Shown here: in pieces, positions 45,367 to 56,038 of the stretch | How positions within the stretch are numbered: position 1 is the first letter of the stretch | Layout: every line of letters begins with the position of its first letter | Assembly (NCBI GenBank): GCA_902781325.1 | Contig: CACZJD010000010.1 | Span: 1 to 64,000 of the forward strand | Reading direction: 5' to 3' | From: an uncultured Lachnospiraceae bacterium | GTDB lineage: Bacteria > Bacillota > Clostridia > Lachnospirales > Lachnospiraceae | Length of the DNA stretch: 64,000 nucleotides | Position numbers and translations under genes: made by a program | The notes under the pieces: generated by a model | Told to the model about the DNA's origin: nothing | The model's input: only the letters and a program-made list of their open reading frames with translations | Databases searched by the model: none

Positions 45367-45395
45367 TTGACTTTTCACCGACCAGAATTTACTAT
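45367..45395 (+). promoter_or_regulatory. Promoter of the HPr-like gene
   Basis: -35 TTGACT (45367-45372), 17-bp spacer, -10 TACTAT (45390-45395). The leader of about 35 bases ends in AAGGAGG. Confidence 0.65.
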
Positions 45396-45435
45396 AAAAC
45401 TAACGCAAAGGAATGCAATAAGGAGGCAAATACCT

Positions 45436-45666
45436 ATGAAAACCGTAATGATCTCATTAAATTCTATCGATAAAGTTAAGTCCTTCGTCAATGATATTTC
45501 CCGTTTCGACTATGACTTCGACCTGGTATCCGGCCGTTATGTTATTGACGCCAAGTCCATCATGGGCATCTTTTCCCTGGACCTGAGCAAGCCCATCGAG
45601 CTCAACATTCACGCCGAGGAGGGCGCTGACGCGGTTCTTGAGACCCTCAAGCCCTATATCGTCTAA
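45436..45666 (+). CDS. HPr-like protein lacking the active-site histidine
   Basis: A 76-residue HPr-fold protein, the only plus-strand gene supported here. It keeps the regulatory-serine segment AKSIMGIFSLDL, equivalent to the HprK target Ser46, but the region that in HPr is GLHARPA reads NSIDKVKSFVND, without His15. It therefore cannot carry phosphate from PTS enzyme I and could be only a regulatory, Crh-like protein. AAGGAGG lies nine bases before ATG 45436. It has its own promoter and terminator. Confidence 0.9.
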   Translation: MKTVMISLNSIDKVKSFVNDISRFDYDFDLVSGRYVIDAKSIMGIFSLDLSKPIELNIHAEEGADAVLETLKPYIV

Positions 45667-45684
45667 GTTTATCTGATTATTATG

Positions 45685-45721
45685 AAAGCCCCGAAGCCTT
45701 ACCGGTTTCGGGGCTTTTTTT
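45685..45721 (+). terminator. Terminator after the HPr-like gene (probably shared with thiI)
   Basis: Perfect 11-bp stem AAAGCCCCGAA / TTCGGGGCTTT, then seven T. It lies between two converging genes and has A-rich bases before the stem, so it can act for thiI also. Confidence 0.9.
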
Positions 45722-45731
45722 GCGTGTTTTG

Positions 45732-46961
45732 TCAGATCTGCAGTTCTCCGTCTCTCTGCTTGACGATCCTGGTCTCGTCCTTGCCCACGATCATGATCTC
45801 ATCTGTGGCGATCGCCCGCTCCACCATCTCGTCGATCTTCTCGTCGAGGTTTCTCTCGTGGCGCTTGATGACGTCAAGACGCGGCTTTGTCACGGGGTGC
45901 TTAGCCACAAAGATCGTGCAGCAGTCCTCGTAAGGGAGAATGGACGTCTCAAACGTGCCGATCTTCTTGGAGACCTTGACGATCTCCTCCTTATCAAAAC
46001 CGATCAGCGGCCTGAAAACGGGTAGTGTGCACACTTCGTTGGTGACGCCCAGCGCCGTCATAGTCTGGGAAGCGACCTGGCCGATGCTCTCGCCCGTGAT
46101 CAGGGCCAGGCACTCCGACTCCTTTGCGAGTCTCTCCGCGATGCGCATCATGAACCTGCGCATGATAATGGTGAGCTCATCGTGCGGGCACTTCTCATAG
46201 ATGTAGAGCTGGATCTCCGTGAAGTTGATGTTGTGCAGCCAGATCGGACCCGTGTAGGCAGCTACCTGGCTTGCCAGGTCGACGACCTTCTGCAGCGCTC
46301 TCTCACTTGTATAAGGCGGCGCGTTAAAATATACCGCGTCCAGTTTCACGCCCCTCTTGGCGATCATGTAGCCCGCCACTGGTGAATCGATTCCGCCGGA
46401 GAGAAGGAGCATGGCCTTTCCGCCGACGCCGACAGGAAGTCCGCCCGGTCCGGGGATGATCGTCGAGTAGATGTATATTTTCTCCCTGATCTCCACATGG
46501 AGCATGATCTCGGGCTTATGTACGTCCACCGTGAGGTTGGGGCAGGCGTCTAGAACAGCCTCTCCCAGCTCCTCGTTGACCTTCATGGAGTCGAGAGGAT
46601 ATTCCTTGTTCAGCCTTCTGGCGTGGACCTTGAAAGTCGCCTCCCTCTCAGGGTACTCCTCCTTCATGAAGTCTGCCGCCGCCTTCCGCAGCTCCTCAAT
46701 GGGAACCACCGGAGTTTCCACAATGGGGCAGATGCCGGAGATACCGAACACGCGGCTCAGGGCTTCGGTGACCTCGCTGTAGTCATAGTCCGACAGGCAC
46801 TCCACAAAAACTCTTCCGTAGGTCCTGTGAACGGCAAAGTTACCCTCGCAAGGCTTGAGGGCGTGCTTGATCTGGCGGACCAGGGCCTCCTCAAATATAT
46901 GGCGGTTCTTGCCCTTGATGCCGATCTCGGCGTACTTGATCAAAAAAGACTGATATTTCAT
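45732..46961 (-). CDS. thiI: tRNA uracil 4-sulfurtransferase ThiI
   Basis: A 409-residue enzyme that forms 4-thiouridine at tRNA position 8. An N-terminal ferredoxin-like/THUMP region (1-165) precedes the PP-loop motif LLSGGIDSPVAGYM near residue 185 and ALITGESIGQVASQT. It lacks the C-terminal rhodanese domain, as in Bacillus, where a dedicated cysteine desulfurase (NifZ) is encoded next door; the same pair occurs here. Confidence 0.95.
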   Translation of the reverse strand: MKYQSFLIKYAEIGIKGKNRHIFEEALVRQIKHALKPCEGNFAVHRTYGRVFVECLSDYDYSEVTEALSRVFGISGICPIVETPVVPIEELRKAAADFMKEEYPEREATFKVHARRLNKEYPLDSMKVNEELGEAVLDACPNLTVDVHKPEIMLHVEIREKIYIYSTIIPGPGGLPVGVGGKAMLLLSGGIDSPVAGYMIAKRGVKLDAVYFNAPPYTSERALQKVVDLASQVAAYTGPIWLHNINFTEIQLYIYEKCPHDELTIIMRRFMMRIAERLAKESECLALITGESIGQVASQTMTALGVTNEVCTLPVFRPLIGFDKEEIVKVSKKIGTFETSILPYEDCCTIFVAKHPVTKPRLDVIKRHERNLDEKIDEMVERAIATDEIMIVGKDETRIVKQRDGELQI

Positions 46962-46975
46962 AATTCCTCCGTCGC

Positions 46976-47098
46976 GTTACCAAAAGGGTGTGAGGGGTAC
47001 GGCAGCCACTATGTCCCTTCAGGCTCCGCCCTACTTACGAGATGAGTCGCCTGAAGGGACATAGTGGCTGCCTTAACCGCTTACATCCTTTCGGGTAC
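46976..47098. repeat. Long palindromic element between the cysteine desulfurase and thiI genes
   Basis: A perfect 24-bp inverted repeat (47001-47024 and 47049-47072, beginning GGCAGCCACTATGTCC) with a 24-base loop, extended outward by about 23 bp of imperfect pairing (TACC.AAAGG.TGT.AG.GGT on both sides). It fills the whole gap between the two genes and has no U-tract. It resembles a small mobile palindromic unit (MITE or REP-like) more than a terminator. Confidence 0.85.
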
Positions 47099-47106
47099 GA
47101 TCCAAT

Positions 47107-48264
47107 TCAATGTCTGGTATATTTTCTCAAGAAGGGGATGATCTCATGCAAGGCCGTAGAAGCCTGAAGGATGTCCTCTTCGGTGGTCATTTCAGAAAAA
47201 CTGATTCTAATGGTGTTGTCGAGGTAGGCTCTGGGGAGTTTGATCGCTTCCAAAGTCGCCGATGTGTGGGGCTTGTTGGATGCGCAGGCGCTTCCCGATG
47301 AGACGTAAACGCCCTTCTCCTCCAGCGCGTGCAGCAGCACTTCCGCGCGCACGCCGGGCACTGTAAGGCTGATGATGTGCGGCGCGCACTTTCTTCCCCT
47401 GGGGCCGTTCACCCGAAGGTCCGGGATGTCCGAGATCTCGCCGAGGAATTTCTCCCGCAGTCCGTACAGTCTGTCGATACTGCCGTCAAAATCCTGATAC
47501 AGCATCTTCGCCGCGAGGCCCATAGCCGCGATGCCGGCCACATTTTCCGTGCCGGAGCGCATACCGCCCTGCTGCCCGCCGCCGAACATCAGGTTCTTCA
47601 CCTTCACCTTGTCGCCGATATAGAGGAAACCGGTCCCCTTGGGCGCGTGGATCTTGTGCCCGCTGACTGACAGAAGGTCAACTCCCCACTTTTTGGGATA
47701 GATCTGCGCTTTGCCAAAACCCTGCACGGCGTCCACATGAAAGAGCGCCGAGGGATTTTTCTCATTGATGCGCTTCGCGATCTCCCGGATCGGCTCCACC
47801 GCGCCGATCTCATTGTTGGTGTGCATGACGGACACCAGGATCGTGTCATCCCTTACGGCCTGCTCCACCAGATCCGGAGAAACGATTCCGTATTCGTCCA
47901 CAGGAAGATAGGTCACCTCAAAGTCCAGGGATTCCAGATATTTCATAGATTCCAGGACCGCGGGGTGCTCGATATTCGTCGTGATCAGGTGGCGTCCCCT
48001 TCTCATGTTGGCCATAGCGCCGCCGATAATGGCGAGATTGTCGGATTCCGTGCCGCAGGATGTGAAAATGAGGTTCTTCTCATTCACTTTCAGGATCTGC
48101 GCCAGAGTCCTCTTCGCCTCGGTGATCTGCCTCTCAGCCTCCACGCCCTTATGGTGCATGCTGGAGGGATTGCCGTATTCTTCCAGATATATTTTGTTCA
48201 TCAGCTCGACTACTTCCGGAAAGCACCGGGTCGTAGCAGAATTGTCCAGATACGCTTCTCTCAT
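47107..48264 (-). CDS. Cysteine desulfurase, NifS/IscS-like
   Basis: A 386-residue PLP enzyme taking sulfur from cysteine. YLDNSATTRC opens the protein; HVDAVQGFGK and SVSGHKIHAPKGTGFLYI contain the PLP Lys near residue 200; VYVSSGSACAS carries the catalytic Cys near 320. Its pairing with thiI indicates a sulfur donor for tRNA thiolation. ATG 48264 has GAGAGGA at correct spacing. A promoter is at 48311-48339. Confidence 0.94.
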   Translation of the reverse strand: MREAYLDNSATTRCFPEVVELMNKIYLEEYGNPSSMHHKGVEAERQITEAKRTLAQILKVNEKNLIFTSCGTESDNLAIIGGAMANMRRGRHLITTNIEHPAVLESMKYLESLDFEVTYLPVDEYGIVSPDLVEQAVRDDTILVSVMHTNNEIGAVEPIREIAKRINEKNPSALFHVDAVQGFGKAQIYPKKWGVDLLSVSGHKIHAPKGTGFLYIGDKVKVKNLMFGGGQQGGMRSGTENVAGIAAMGLAAKMLYQDFDGSIDRLYGLREKFLGEISDIPDLRVNGPRGRKCAPHIISLTVPGVRAEVLLHALEEKGVYVSSGSACASNKPHTSATLEAIKLPRAYLDNTIRISFSEMTTEEDILQASTALHEIIPFLRKYTRH

Positions 48265-48310
48265 GTTTCCTCTCAACTCTATACTTGCGGGATATTTTGC
48301 CGTACCCAGC

Positions 48311-48339
48311 ATGATAACACATCATTTTGCCGATTACAA
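48311..48339 (-). promoter_or_regulatory. Promoter of the cysteine desulfurase gene
   Basis: Minus-strand -35 TTGTAA (48339-48334), 17-bp spacer, -10 TATCAT (48316-48311); leader about 40 bases. Confidence 0.65.
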
Positions 48340-48355
48340 ACTGTTCGCCTGTGGA

Positions 48356-49102
48356 TCAGCAGGTTTCAAAGCGGTAGATCAGCCAGGAGAGCACCACCAG
48401 TGCCGCCGTCTCGGTGCGAAGGATCCTTCTGCCGAGAGAGATCGGCAGAATACCCGCCGCCTTTGCCAGTTCCACTTCGCCGGGCTCGAAGCCGCCCTCC
48501 GGTCCGATAAATATGGAGACGGCGCTTCCCTCTTCGATCCCCTCGATGAGGCTCCTGGTACTTCCGTCCTCTTCCTGCAATTCATAGGGAAGAAGACGCG
48601 TCTGCGTGTTCTCCTTAGCGAATCGGACGGCTTCCTCCATCGTCATGGGCTCGCGCACCAGCGGGACTACGGCTCTGCGGCTCTGTTTGGCCGCTGACTC
48701 CGCTATGGTCTGCCAGCGCTGTGTCTTCTTCGCTATTTTGGCGCCTTCGAGTTTGGCGACGCTGCGGCGCATCTGCACCGGGATGATCTCGGCCGCGCCC
48801 AGTTCCACCGCCTTCTGTACGATCAGGTCCATCTTGTCGGACTTGGGAAGCCCCTGGAAGAGATATACCTTCACGGGGAGTTCCACGTCGGACTCCTTGA
48901 CAAAGCGCAGGCGGCACACCACCTCCGAGTCCGTGAACTCCTCGATGCCGTAGCGGTATTCGCGCTCGTCCTGTCCCGTCCGCACGCTGATCTCGTCGCC
49001 GGGTTTCATGCGCAGCACGTTCTTAATATGGTTGACGTCCCTGCCCGTCACGTACAGGAGCTCCCCCTGCATCTGCGCGGGGTCTACAAAGATATGCAGC
49101 AT
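48356..49102 (-). CDS. rsmE: 16S rRNA m3U1498 methyltransferase RsmE
   Basis: A 248-residue SPOUT methyltransferase. N-terminal PUA-like domain (GRDVNHIKNVLRMKPGDEI) and C-terminal knotted domain with FIGPEGGFEPGEVELA and LGRRILRTETAALVVLSWL. It ends the heat-shock operon after prmA with a 12-base gap, the order usual in Firmicutes. Confidence 0.95.
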   Translation of the reverse strand: MLHIFVDPAQMQGELLYVTGRDVNHIKNVLRMKPGDEISVRTGQDEREYRYGIEEFTDSEVVCRLRFVKESDVELPVKVYLFQGLPKSDKMDLIVQKAVELGAAEIIPVQMRRSVAKLEGAKIAKKTQRWQTIAESAAKQSRRAVVPLVREPMTMEEAVRFAKENTQTRLLPYELQEEDGSTRSLIEGIEEGSAVSIFIGPEGGFEPGEVELAKAAGILPISLGRRILRTETAALVVLSWLIYRFETC

Positions 49103-49114
49103 TTGCTCGTCTCC

Positions 49115-50110
49115 TTATGCCAGCGGCTTGCGGCCGACTACGCAGCGCCACTCGCCCTGCGCGGTCACACTGATTACCTCCAGGCCGGCTTCTCTCATCG
49201 CCTCGGCGACGCTGTCTTCCCGCCCCTCCAGGATTCCTGATGTGATGTAATAGGCGCCGGGTTTCATTGTCGGCACCACATGGGGTGTCAGCGGGATCAG
49301 CACATCCGCCAGAATGTTGGCAGCCACAATGTCGTATTTCTCAGTTCCCACTTCCGTCTGCACCTTCTCGTCGTCGATCAGGTTGCCGAGGATCACGTGG
49401 AACTTGTCGGGGTCAACGCCGTTGGTGCGCAGGTTGTCCTCGATCGCAGGGGGCGCGCAGGGATCCAGATCCGTTCCCACGGCGCTCTTAATGCCGAACA
49501 TCAGAGCCAAAATAGCGAGGATTCCGCTTCCGGTGCCTACATCCAGCATAACTGTCTCAGGAGTCAGGTACTTGCGGATCTGCCTGATGCAGAGCTGCGT
49601 GGTCTCGTGCATGCCCGTTCCGAAAGCTGTTCCGGGATCGATATGGAAGACCAGCGCGGGCTTCTTGTCGGTGATTTCCGGCTTCTCCCAGGAAGGAATT
49701 GCCAGAATATCGTCGATCCAGAACTGGTGGAAATACTGCTTCCAATTGTTGATCCAGTCCACGTCTTCGGTCTCCTCAATAGTAACTGTGCCGTCTCCGA
49801 TCTCCGTATAGGTCCTGAGCTCGGCCAGTTCCTCCAGGATGGAAGCCTTCACCTCTTCGGGCGTCTTCGGCTCGTCGTCCACAAGGACGCGGCCGTCTTC
49901 GGTCTCCTCCAAAAAGAAACTGAGTACCGCTGACCCGTCGTCCTCCCCGGCGTCGGGCAGTATGTCAACGAACATCTGCTCCTTCTCCGCGGCCGTGAGC
50001 GGCACATGGTCCTCGATCTGCGCGCCGTACAGGCCGATATCCTGCATGGAACTGATGATTATGTCCTCCGCCTCTGCTTTTGTGCGGACTCTGAATGCCA
50101 TCCATTTCAT
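49115..50110 (-). CDS. prmA: Ribosomal protein L11 methyltransferase
   Basis: A 331-residue class I methyltransferase acting on ribosomal protein L11. The N-terminal substrate domain is followed by FHIDPGTAFGTGMHETTQLC, the SAM motif VMLDVGTGSGILAILA near residue 178, and NILADVLIPL. ATG 50110 follows GAGGGACAGCAT; an upstream ATG at 50152 has no site. It lies between dnaJ and rsmE. Confidence 0.95.
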   Translation of the reverse strand: MKWMAFRVRTKAEAEDIIISSMQDIGLYGAQIEDHVPLTAAEKEQMFVDILPDAGEDDGSAVLSFFLEETEDGRVLVDDEPKTPEEVKASILEELAELRTYTEIGDGTVTIEETEDVDWINNWKQYFHQFWIDDILAIPSWEKPEITDKKPALVFHIDPGTAFGTGMHETTQLCIRQIRKYLTPETVMLDVGTGSGILAILALMFGIKSAVGTDLDPCAPPAIEDNLRTNGVDPDKFHVILGNLIDDEKVQTEVGTEKYDIVAANILADVLIPLTPHVVPTMKPGAYYITSGILEGREDSVAEAMREAGLEVISVTAQGEWRCVVGRKPLA

Positions 50111-50152
50111 ATGCTGTCCCTCTGTTTTTATATATAAGTAATAACGCACCAA

Positions 50153-50182
50153 AGCCGGCAGCGCATAATAACGCTGCCGGCT
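50153..50182 (-). terminator. Hairpin between dnaJ and prmA
   Basis: Perfect 11-bp stem AGCCGGCAGCG / CGCTGCCGGCT with an eight-base loop, followed by only a short TT run. Probably a partial terminator or RNA-processing stem lowering prmA-rsmE expression. Confidence 0.6.
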
Positions 50183-50237
50183 GACTGTATTTAGTCTCCT
50201 CTGCCCCGTTTATTCCCGGGGTCAGGCACTGAACTGC

Positions 50238-51404
50238 TCAGTTCTTCCAGAATTTCTTCTTTTTATTCGATTCTTTCTTGGGCGCGTCCTTCTTGTCCGC
50301 GGTCTCGCGCTCCGCCTGATTGAGGGAATCCCCTGTCAGGGCGTCAAACTGTCTGAGCAGATCCTTTGCTTCCTTGCTGAGTTTGGTGGGTGTCTCCACT
50401 ACCAGCGTTACATAGTGATCGCCCCGGATCTGCTGGTTGCGGATCGTGGGAATACCCTTATTCTTGAGCCTTATTCTCGTGTCGCTCTGCGTGCCGGGCT
50501 TGACATCGTAAATCACCTTGCCGTCCACGGTGTTGATGACTATGCTTCCGCCCAGGGCCGCCATCGCGTAGGAAATGTTCACTGTGGAGAAAACATTGTA
50601 GTCCTGACGCATGAACTCGGGATGCGGTTCTACGATCACTTCTACAAGAAGATCTCCTCTGGGCCCTCCGTTGACGCCGGGCTCACCCTTATCGCGGATG
50701 CGGACGCTCTGTCCGTTGTCGATTCCGGCCGGAATGGATACTTTGATGGTCTTCTTGCTGCTGATATAACCCGTGCCGCTGCAGTTCGTGCACTTATCCT
50801 TGATGATCTTTCCGCTTCCTCCGCAGTCCGGGCATGTCTGCACATTTCGAACTGTTCCGAAGAAGGACTGCTGCGTGAACACCACCTGGCCCTTGCCGCC
50901 GCACTTGGGGCACATCTGCGGGGTTGTCCCCGGCTTCGCGCCTGTGCCCGAGCAGGTCGGGCAGGGATCCTTGAGATTAAGTGTGATCTCTTTCTCGACA
51001 CCGGTAACCGCTTCGAGGAATGTGATCCGCACGCTGGTGCGGACATTGGTCCCCTTCATGGGACCGTTAGCCGGTCCCCGCCTGCCGCCGCCGAAAAAGT
51101 CTCCGAACAGGTCTCCGAAAATATCGCCAAAATCAGCCGAATTGAAATCAAAGCCGCCAAAACCGCTGCTTCCGTCGAACGCTGCAAAGCCAAACTGGTC
51201 GTACTGCGAACGCTTCTCCGCGTCGCTCAGGACCGCATAGGCCTCTGAGGCCTCCTTGAATTTAGCTTCCGCATTCTTGTCGCCGGGGTTCATGTCCGGA
51301 TGGTATTTTTTGGCCAGTTTCCTGTAAGCCTTCTTGATATCTTCCTCAGACGCGTCCTTGGCAACTCCAAGCACTTCATAGTAATCACGTTTCTGTTCAG
51401 CCAT
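50238..51404 (-). CDS. dnaJ: Chaperone DnaJ
   Basis: A 388-residue class A Hsp40. J domain with HPD (KYHPDMNPG near residue 35), Gly/Phe region (70-125), four zinc repeats ([32 protein letters not shown]; about 150-220) and substrate domains. It stimulates DnaK and presents clients. The C-terminus is Lys-rich. Upstream lies a structured leader with an imperfect hairpin (51449-51482). Confidence 0.97.
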   Translation of the reverse strand: MAEQKRDYYEVLGVAKDASEEDIKKAYRKLAKKYHPDMNPGDKNAEAKFKEASEAYAVLSDAEKRSQYDQFGFAAFDGSSGFGGFDFNSADFGDIFGDLFGDFFGGGRRGPANGPMKGTNVRTSVRITFLEAVTGVEKEITLNLKDPCPTCSGTGAKPGTTPQMCPKCGGKGQVVFTQQSFFGTVRNVQTCPDCGGSGKIIKDKCTNCSGTGYISSKKTIKVSIPAGIDNGQSVRIRDKGEPGVNGGPRGDLLVEVIVEPHPEFMRQDYNVFSTVNISYAMAALGGSIVINTVDGKVIYDVKPGTQSDTRIRLKNKGIPTIRNQQIRGDHYVTLVVETPTKLSKEAKDLLRQFDALTGDSLNQAERETADKKDAPKKESNKKKKFWKN

Positions 51405-51550
51405 AATACTTTCGTTCTCTCACGTATTTTTCTCTGTTTACAAGGGAGTTGCCCAAGCCGCGTGCTAAGCGCGACCTGGGCACTCACTAAACTATATCAT
51501 TTTCCTGTTTATTTCAATACTAATCTGATGTCTTACCGAATTTCAATAAC

Positions 51551-51613
51551 CCGGAAGGATTGGCTTCAGCCAATCCTTCTGGTTCAAAAAAGTGCCGCTG
51601 CACTTTTTTGAAC
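51551..51613 (-). terminator. Twin hairpins after dnaK
   Basis: First a perfect 14-bp stem GTTCAAAAAAGTGC / GCACTTTTTTGAAC (51582-51613), whose U-rich arm can act as a terminator; then a 14-bp stem with one mismatch, CCAGAAGGATTGGC / GCCAATCCTTCCGG (51551-51582). Together they may attenuate dnaJ expression. Confidence 0.75.
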
Positions 51614-51615
51614 TT

Positions 51616-53508
<1,893 letters not shown>

Positions 53509-53590
53509 CTATCTGTAATAGTGGATTATTTTCCAAAATATATACGTCTCGGTTGTGTCTTTTACAGGCACAGAGCCGTAATTTTCACTG

Positions 53591-53651
53591 TTTTGTCAAA
53601 AATCTGTTTATCCGGGATCTTTCCCCGTCAGATCTGTTTATGTCCTTGTCA
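53591..53651 (-). repeat. Weak ~32-bp tandem duplication after the grpE stop
   Basis: GTCAAAAATCTGTTTAT (from 53595) and GTCAGATCTGTTTAT (from 53628) share a core at about 31-32 bases spacing, the second lying directly beyond the grpE stop codon. Identity is modest outside the core. Confidence 0.5.
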
Positions 53652-54311
53652 GGCGACTACGCCCACCATTGAGTGGCGGATCACCATGTCGTGGTAGGTA
53701 TAGCCCTTCTGGAATTCCTGCGCCACAATGCCGGACTCAAACTCGTCGCTCGCCACCTGCGTTACCGCGTTGTGGAAGTTCGGGTCGAATTCCTTGCCGA
53801 CCGCCTCGATGGGCTTTACTCCCAGATCTTCCAGCTGCTTCATGAGCTGCTTGTAGACCATTTCCATACCGCTGACGATCGCGCTGTCCTTCTCGCTCTC
53901 GGGAACCGCCGCCAGGCCTCTCTCGAAGTTGTCCACAATGGGAAGCATCTTCTCGATCACACTCTTCTCTCCCATGGAGAACATCTGCTCCTTCTCCTTG
54001 GCTGTGCGCTTGCGGAAGTTGTCGAACTCCGCCATCTGGCGCTTCACCTTGTCTTCAAGAGCAGCTACCTTTTCCTGGACCGCTTTCTCCTTACTGCCCG
54101 CAGGTGCCTGTGCCCCAGGCTCTGCTGCGCCTTCCGGATCGGGCGTCTCCTCTGCAGCTTCCTCCGCCCCGGTCTCATCCACGGTTTCGTCTACAGTTTC
54201 ATCTGCGGCCTTATCGACTGTCTCGTCTGTGGTCTCTTCGACTGTCTCGTCCATGATCTCTTCGGGTTCGGTGCCGGGCTGTTCATTCATTTTGTTCTCA
54301 GCTTCTGCCAT
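53649..54311 (-). CDS. grpE: Nucleotide exchange factor GrpE
   Basis: A 220-residue GrpE. The first 75 residues are acidic with repeated DETVDET motifs, a low-complexity tail typical of the family but long here. Coiled coil (about 80-135, AEFDNFRKRTAKEKEQM) and the beta-wing with FDPNFHNAVTQ and GYTYHDMVIRHSMVGV follow. It releases ADP from DnaK. ATG 54311 has AAAGGA upstream. Confidence 0.96.
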   Translation of the reverse strand: MAEAENKMNEQPGTEPEEIMDETVEETTDETVDKAADETVDETVDETGAEEAAEETPDPEGAAEPGAQAPAGSKEKAVQEKVAALEDKVKRQMAEFDNFRKRTAKEKEQMFSMGEKSVIEKMLPIVDNFERGLAAVPESEKDSAIVSGMEMVYKQLMKQLEDLGVKPIEAVGKEFDPNFHNAVTQVASDEFESGIVAQEFQKGYTYHDMVIRHSMVGVVA

Positions 54312-54373
54312 ATATTCCTTTCCGCACCGCACTCTCTGTGTCCAGAACCGGCAAGGTGCTCATTCCTGCTCTC

Positions 54374-55356
54374 TTATTGTTTATACAGATCGTCGAGCTG
54401 CTCCATCATATGCCGGAGCACATCGACAACTCTCTCATAGTCCATTCTCCGGGGTCCGATGATTCCCACCGTCCCCTTCATGCCGTCACCCAGATCATAA
54501 GTGGCGGTAACAACACTGCAGTCCCTCATGCTGGCCACCGGCATCTCTTCGCCGATGTAAACCTGAATTCCGGTCTCGCTGCTGCCTGACAGAGATTCCT
54601 GTACAATACTCCCCAGTGCCTGCTTCTCCTCGAAGTCACTGATGATCTCGCTCGCTTTGTTGTGATCGGCGAGCTCCGGATACCTGAAAATATTCTTGGC
54701 TCCGCTCGTGTAGATCTTCAGATCTTCCTCTTTCCGAACGATCTCCGCCGCCGCGTCAAAAACGTCATTGACGATCTGCGTGTGAATACCGGCGTCTCTC
54801 TTGATGGACTCAATCAGCCCCAGCGTGATCTCCTCGATGGGAAGCCCGCACAGATTCGTGTTGAGCAGCATGTTAAGTCTCAGCATCTGCTCCGCGTCCA
54901 GCGGCATATCCACCGGAATCACCCTGTTCCTGATCAGGTTCCCCTCAAGCACGATCACCGCAAGAATGTTGCTGTCATCCAGCTGCGAGAGCTGTATGAA
55001 CTTGATCTTGTTCCTGCGCATCACCGGCGATGAGATCATCGACGCGTATTGAGTGTTCGCGGCCAGAAGCTTGGCGACCTGCTGCAAAAGATTCTCCAGC
55101 CTGTCCTGCTTCTGCAGGGCATGTTGTCCACGTAGAGGCGGTAACCCGCATCAGTAGGAATACGTCCGGCCGACGTGTGCGGCTGCATGATCAGTCCCAT
55201 CTCTTCAAGGTCAGCCATCTCATTCCTGATCGTTGCACTGCTCAGTTTGAGATCGGTGTACTTGGAAATCGTCCTGCTGCCTACCGGCTCGCCGGTCTCC
55301 AGGTAATTGCGGATGATAGCCTGCAATATTTTCATCTTGCGATCTTGCAGTTCCAT
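54374..55356 (-). pseudogene. hrcA: Heat-inducible repressor HrcA, disrupted by a deletion/frameshift
   Basis: HrcA represses the dnaK operon by binding CIRCE. The first frame (55356 down to about 55120) holds the winged-helix DNA-binding part ([36 protein letters not shown]); it then runs out of frame to a stop at 55036. The rest of HrcA ([19 protein letters not shown] onward) continues in another frame from about 55116 to 54374. Compared with HrcA family proteins, about 15 residues after YVDNM are missing at the junction. GGAGGATATT precedes the ATG. If real, the operon would lack its repressor; the usual CIRCE pair is not intact upstream. A sequence error cannot be excluded. Confidence 0.8.
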
Positions 55357-55452
55357 AATATCCTCCGTATCGGGATCGGCGAATTTCTAAAATGTTTATT
55401 AAGGAATCACCCCATCACAGCACTCATTTAACAGGCACCTTCCCCTGCACCT

Positions 55453-55481
55453 AAAAAGAGGCAGCACCCTGCGGTGCTGCC
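55453..55481 (-). terminator. Terminator after the DUF6465-like gene
   Basis: Perfect 9-bp stem GGCAGCACC / GGTGCTGCC, four-base loop, then TCTTTTT on the minus strand, separating it from hrcA. Confidence 0.85.
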
Positions 55482-55516
55482 CCTCGGCAATTCATTATCC
55501 AGACAATAGCTCCTGA

Positions 55517-55915
55517 TCAGATATTGAAGCTTCCTGTCTCAGTTCCGTTGATCACGTAGTAAGCCTTTGCTTCCTCGGGCTTAACGTACAGCTGAACTTC
55601 CTTGAAATCAGCGGGATCCTTCTTAAGATCGAATTCCCACACATCCTTGGCGATCTTGACAAGCTGCTCTGTTGTGTATTCCTTGCCTGCGAACTGGATG
55701 GAGATGTTCTCCTTGACGGCCGCTGCCTTCTTGTTCGTCTTAGCAGCTGCGGTTTTTGTTGTTGTCTTCTTTGCTGCTGTAGTCTTGGTTTCTGTAGCCT
55801 TAGCAGTTGTCTTCTTGGCTGTTGTCTCTGCAGCTGCCTTCTTGGCTGTTGTCTCTGCTGCCTTTGCTACAGGCTTCTTAACGGTTGCCTTTGCTGTTTT
55901 CTTTGCTTCTGCCAT
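55517..55915 (-). CDS. Lys/Ala/Thr-rich protein, DUF6465-like
   Basis: A 132-residue protein. Residues 1-70 are almost only Lys, Ala, Thr and Glu in AAKKTTAK-like units resembling histone H1 tails; residues 70-132 form a compact conserved domain (ISIQFAGKEYTTEQLVKIAK, then VQLYVKPEEAKAYYVING). The family is common in Lachnospiraceae and has no known function; the tail suggests nucleic-acid binding. AAGGAG precedes ATG. It has its own promoter and terminator. Confidence 0.85.
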   Translation of the reverse strand: MAEAKKTAKATVKKPVAKAAETTAKKAAAETTAKKTTAKATETKTTAAKKTTTKTAAAKTNKKAAAVKENISIQFAGKEYTTEQLVKIAKDVWEFDLKKDPADFKEVQLYVKPEEAKAYYVINGTETGSFNI

Positions 55916-55992
55916 GGTTCAAATTCTCCTTAAAATTAAAAATACAGCCCCCCGCAGTACGCAAATATAGTTAATCCCCAAAAACTTCATAT

Positions 55993-56021
55993 AAAATAGC
56001 GCAGTTATCTGATTTTGTCAA
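55993..56021 (-). promoter_or_regulatory. Promoter of the DUF6465-like gene
   Basis: Minus-strand -35 TTGACA (56021-56016), 17-bp spacer, -10 TATTTT (55998-55993); leader of about 70 bases. Confidence 0.65.
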
Positions 56022-56038
56022 CTTTTTCGACAATTTCG

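Noticed and set aside
47001..47072. Simple terminator for the cysteine desulfurase gene
   Set aside because: Arms are 24 bp perfect with longer flanking symmetry and there is no U-tract.
51449..51482. CIRCE element upstream of dnaJ
   Set aside because: The half-sites are in the wrong order and spacing; it is only a GC-rich imperfect hairpin.
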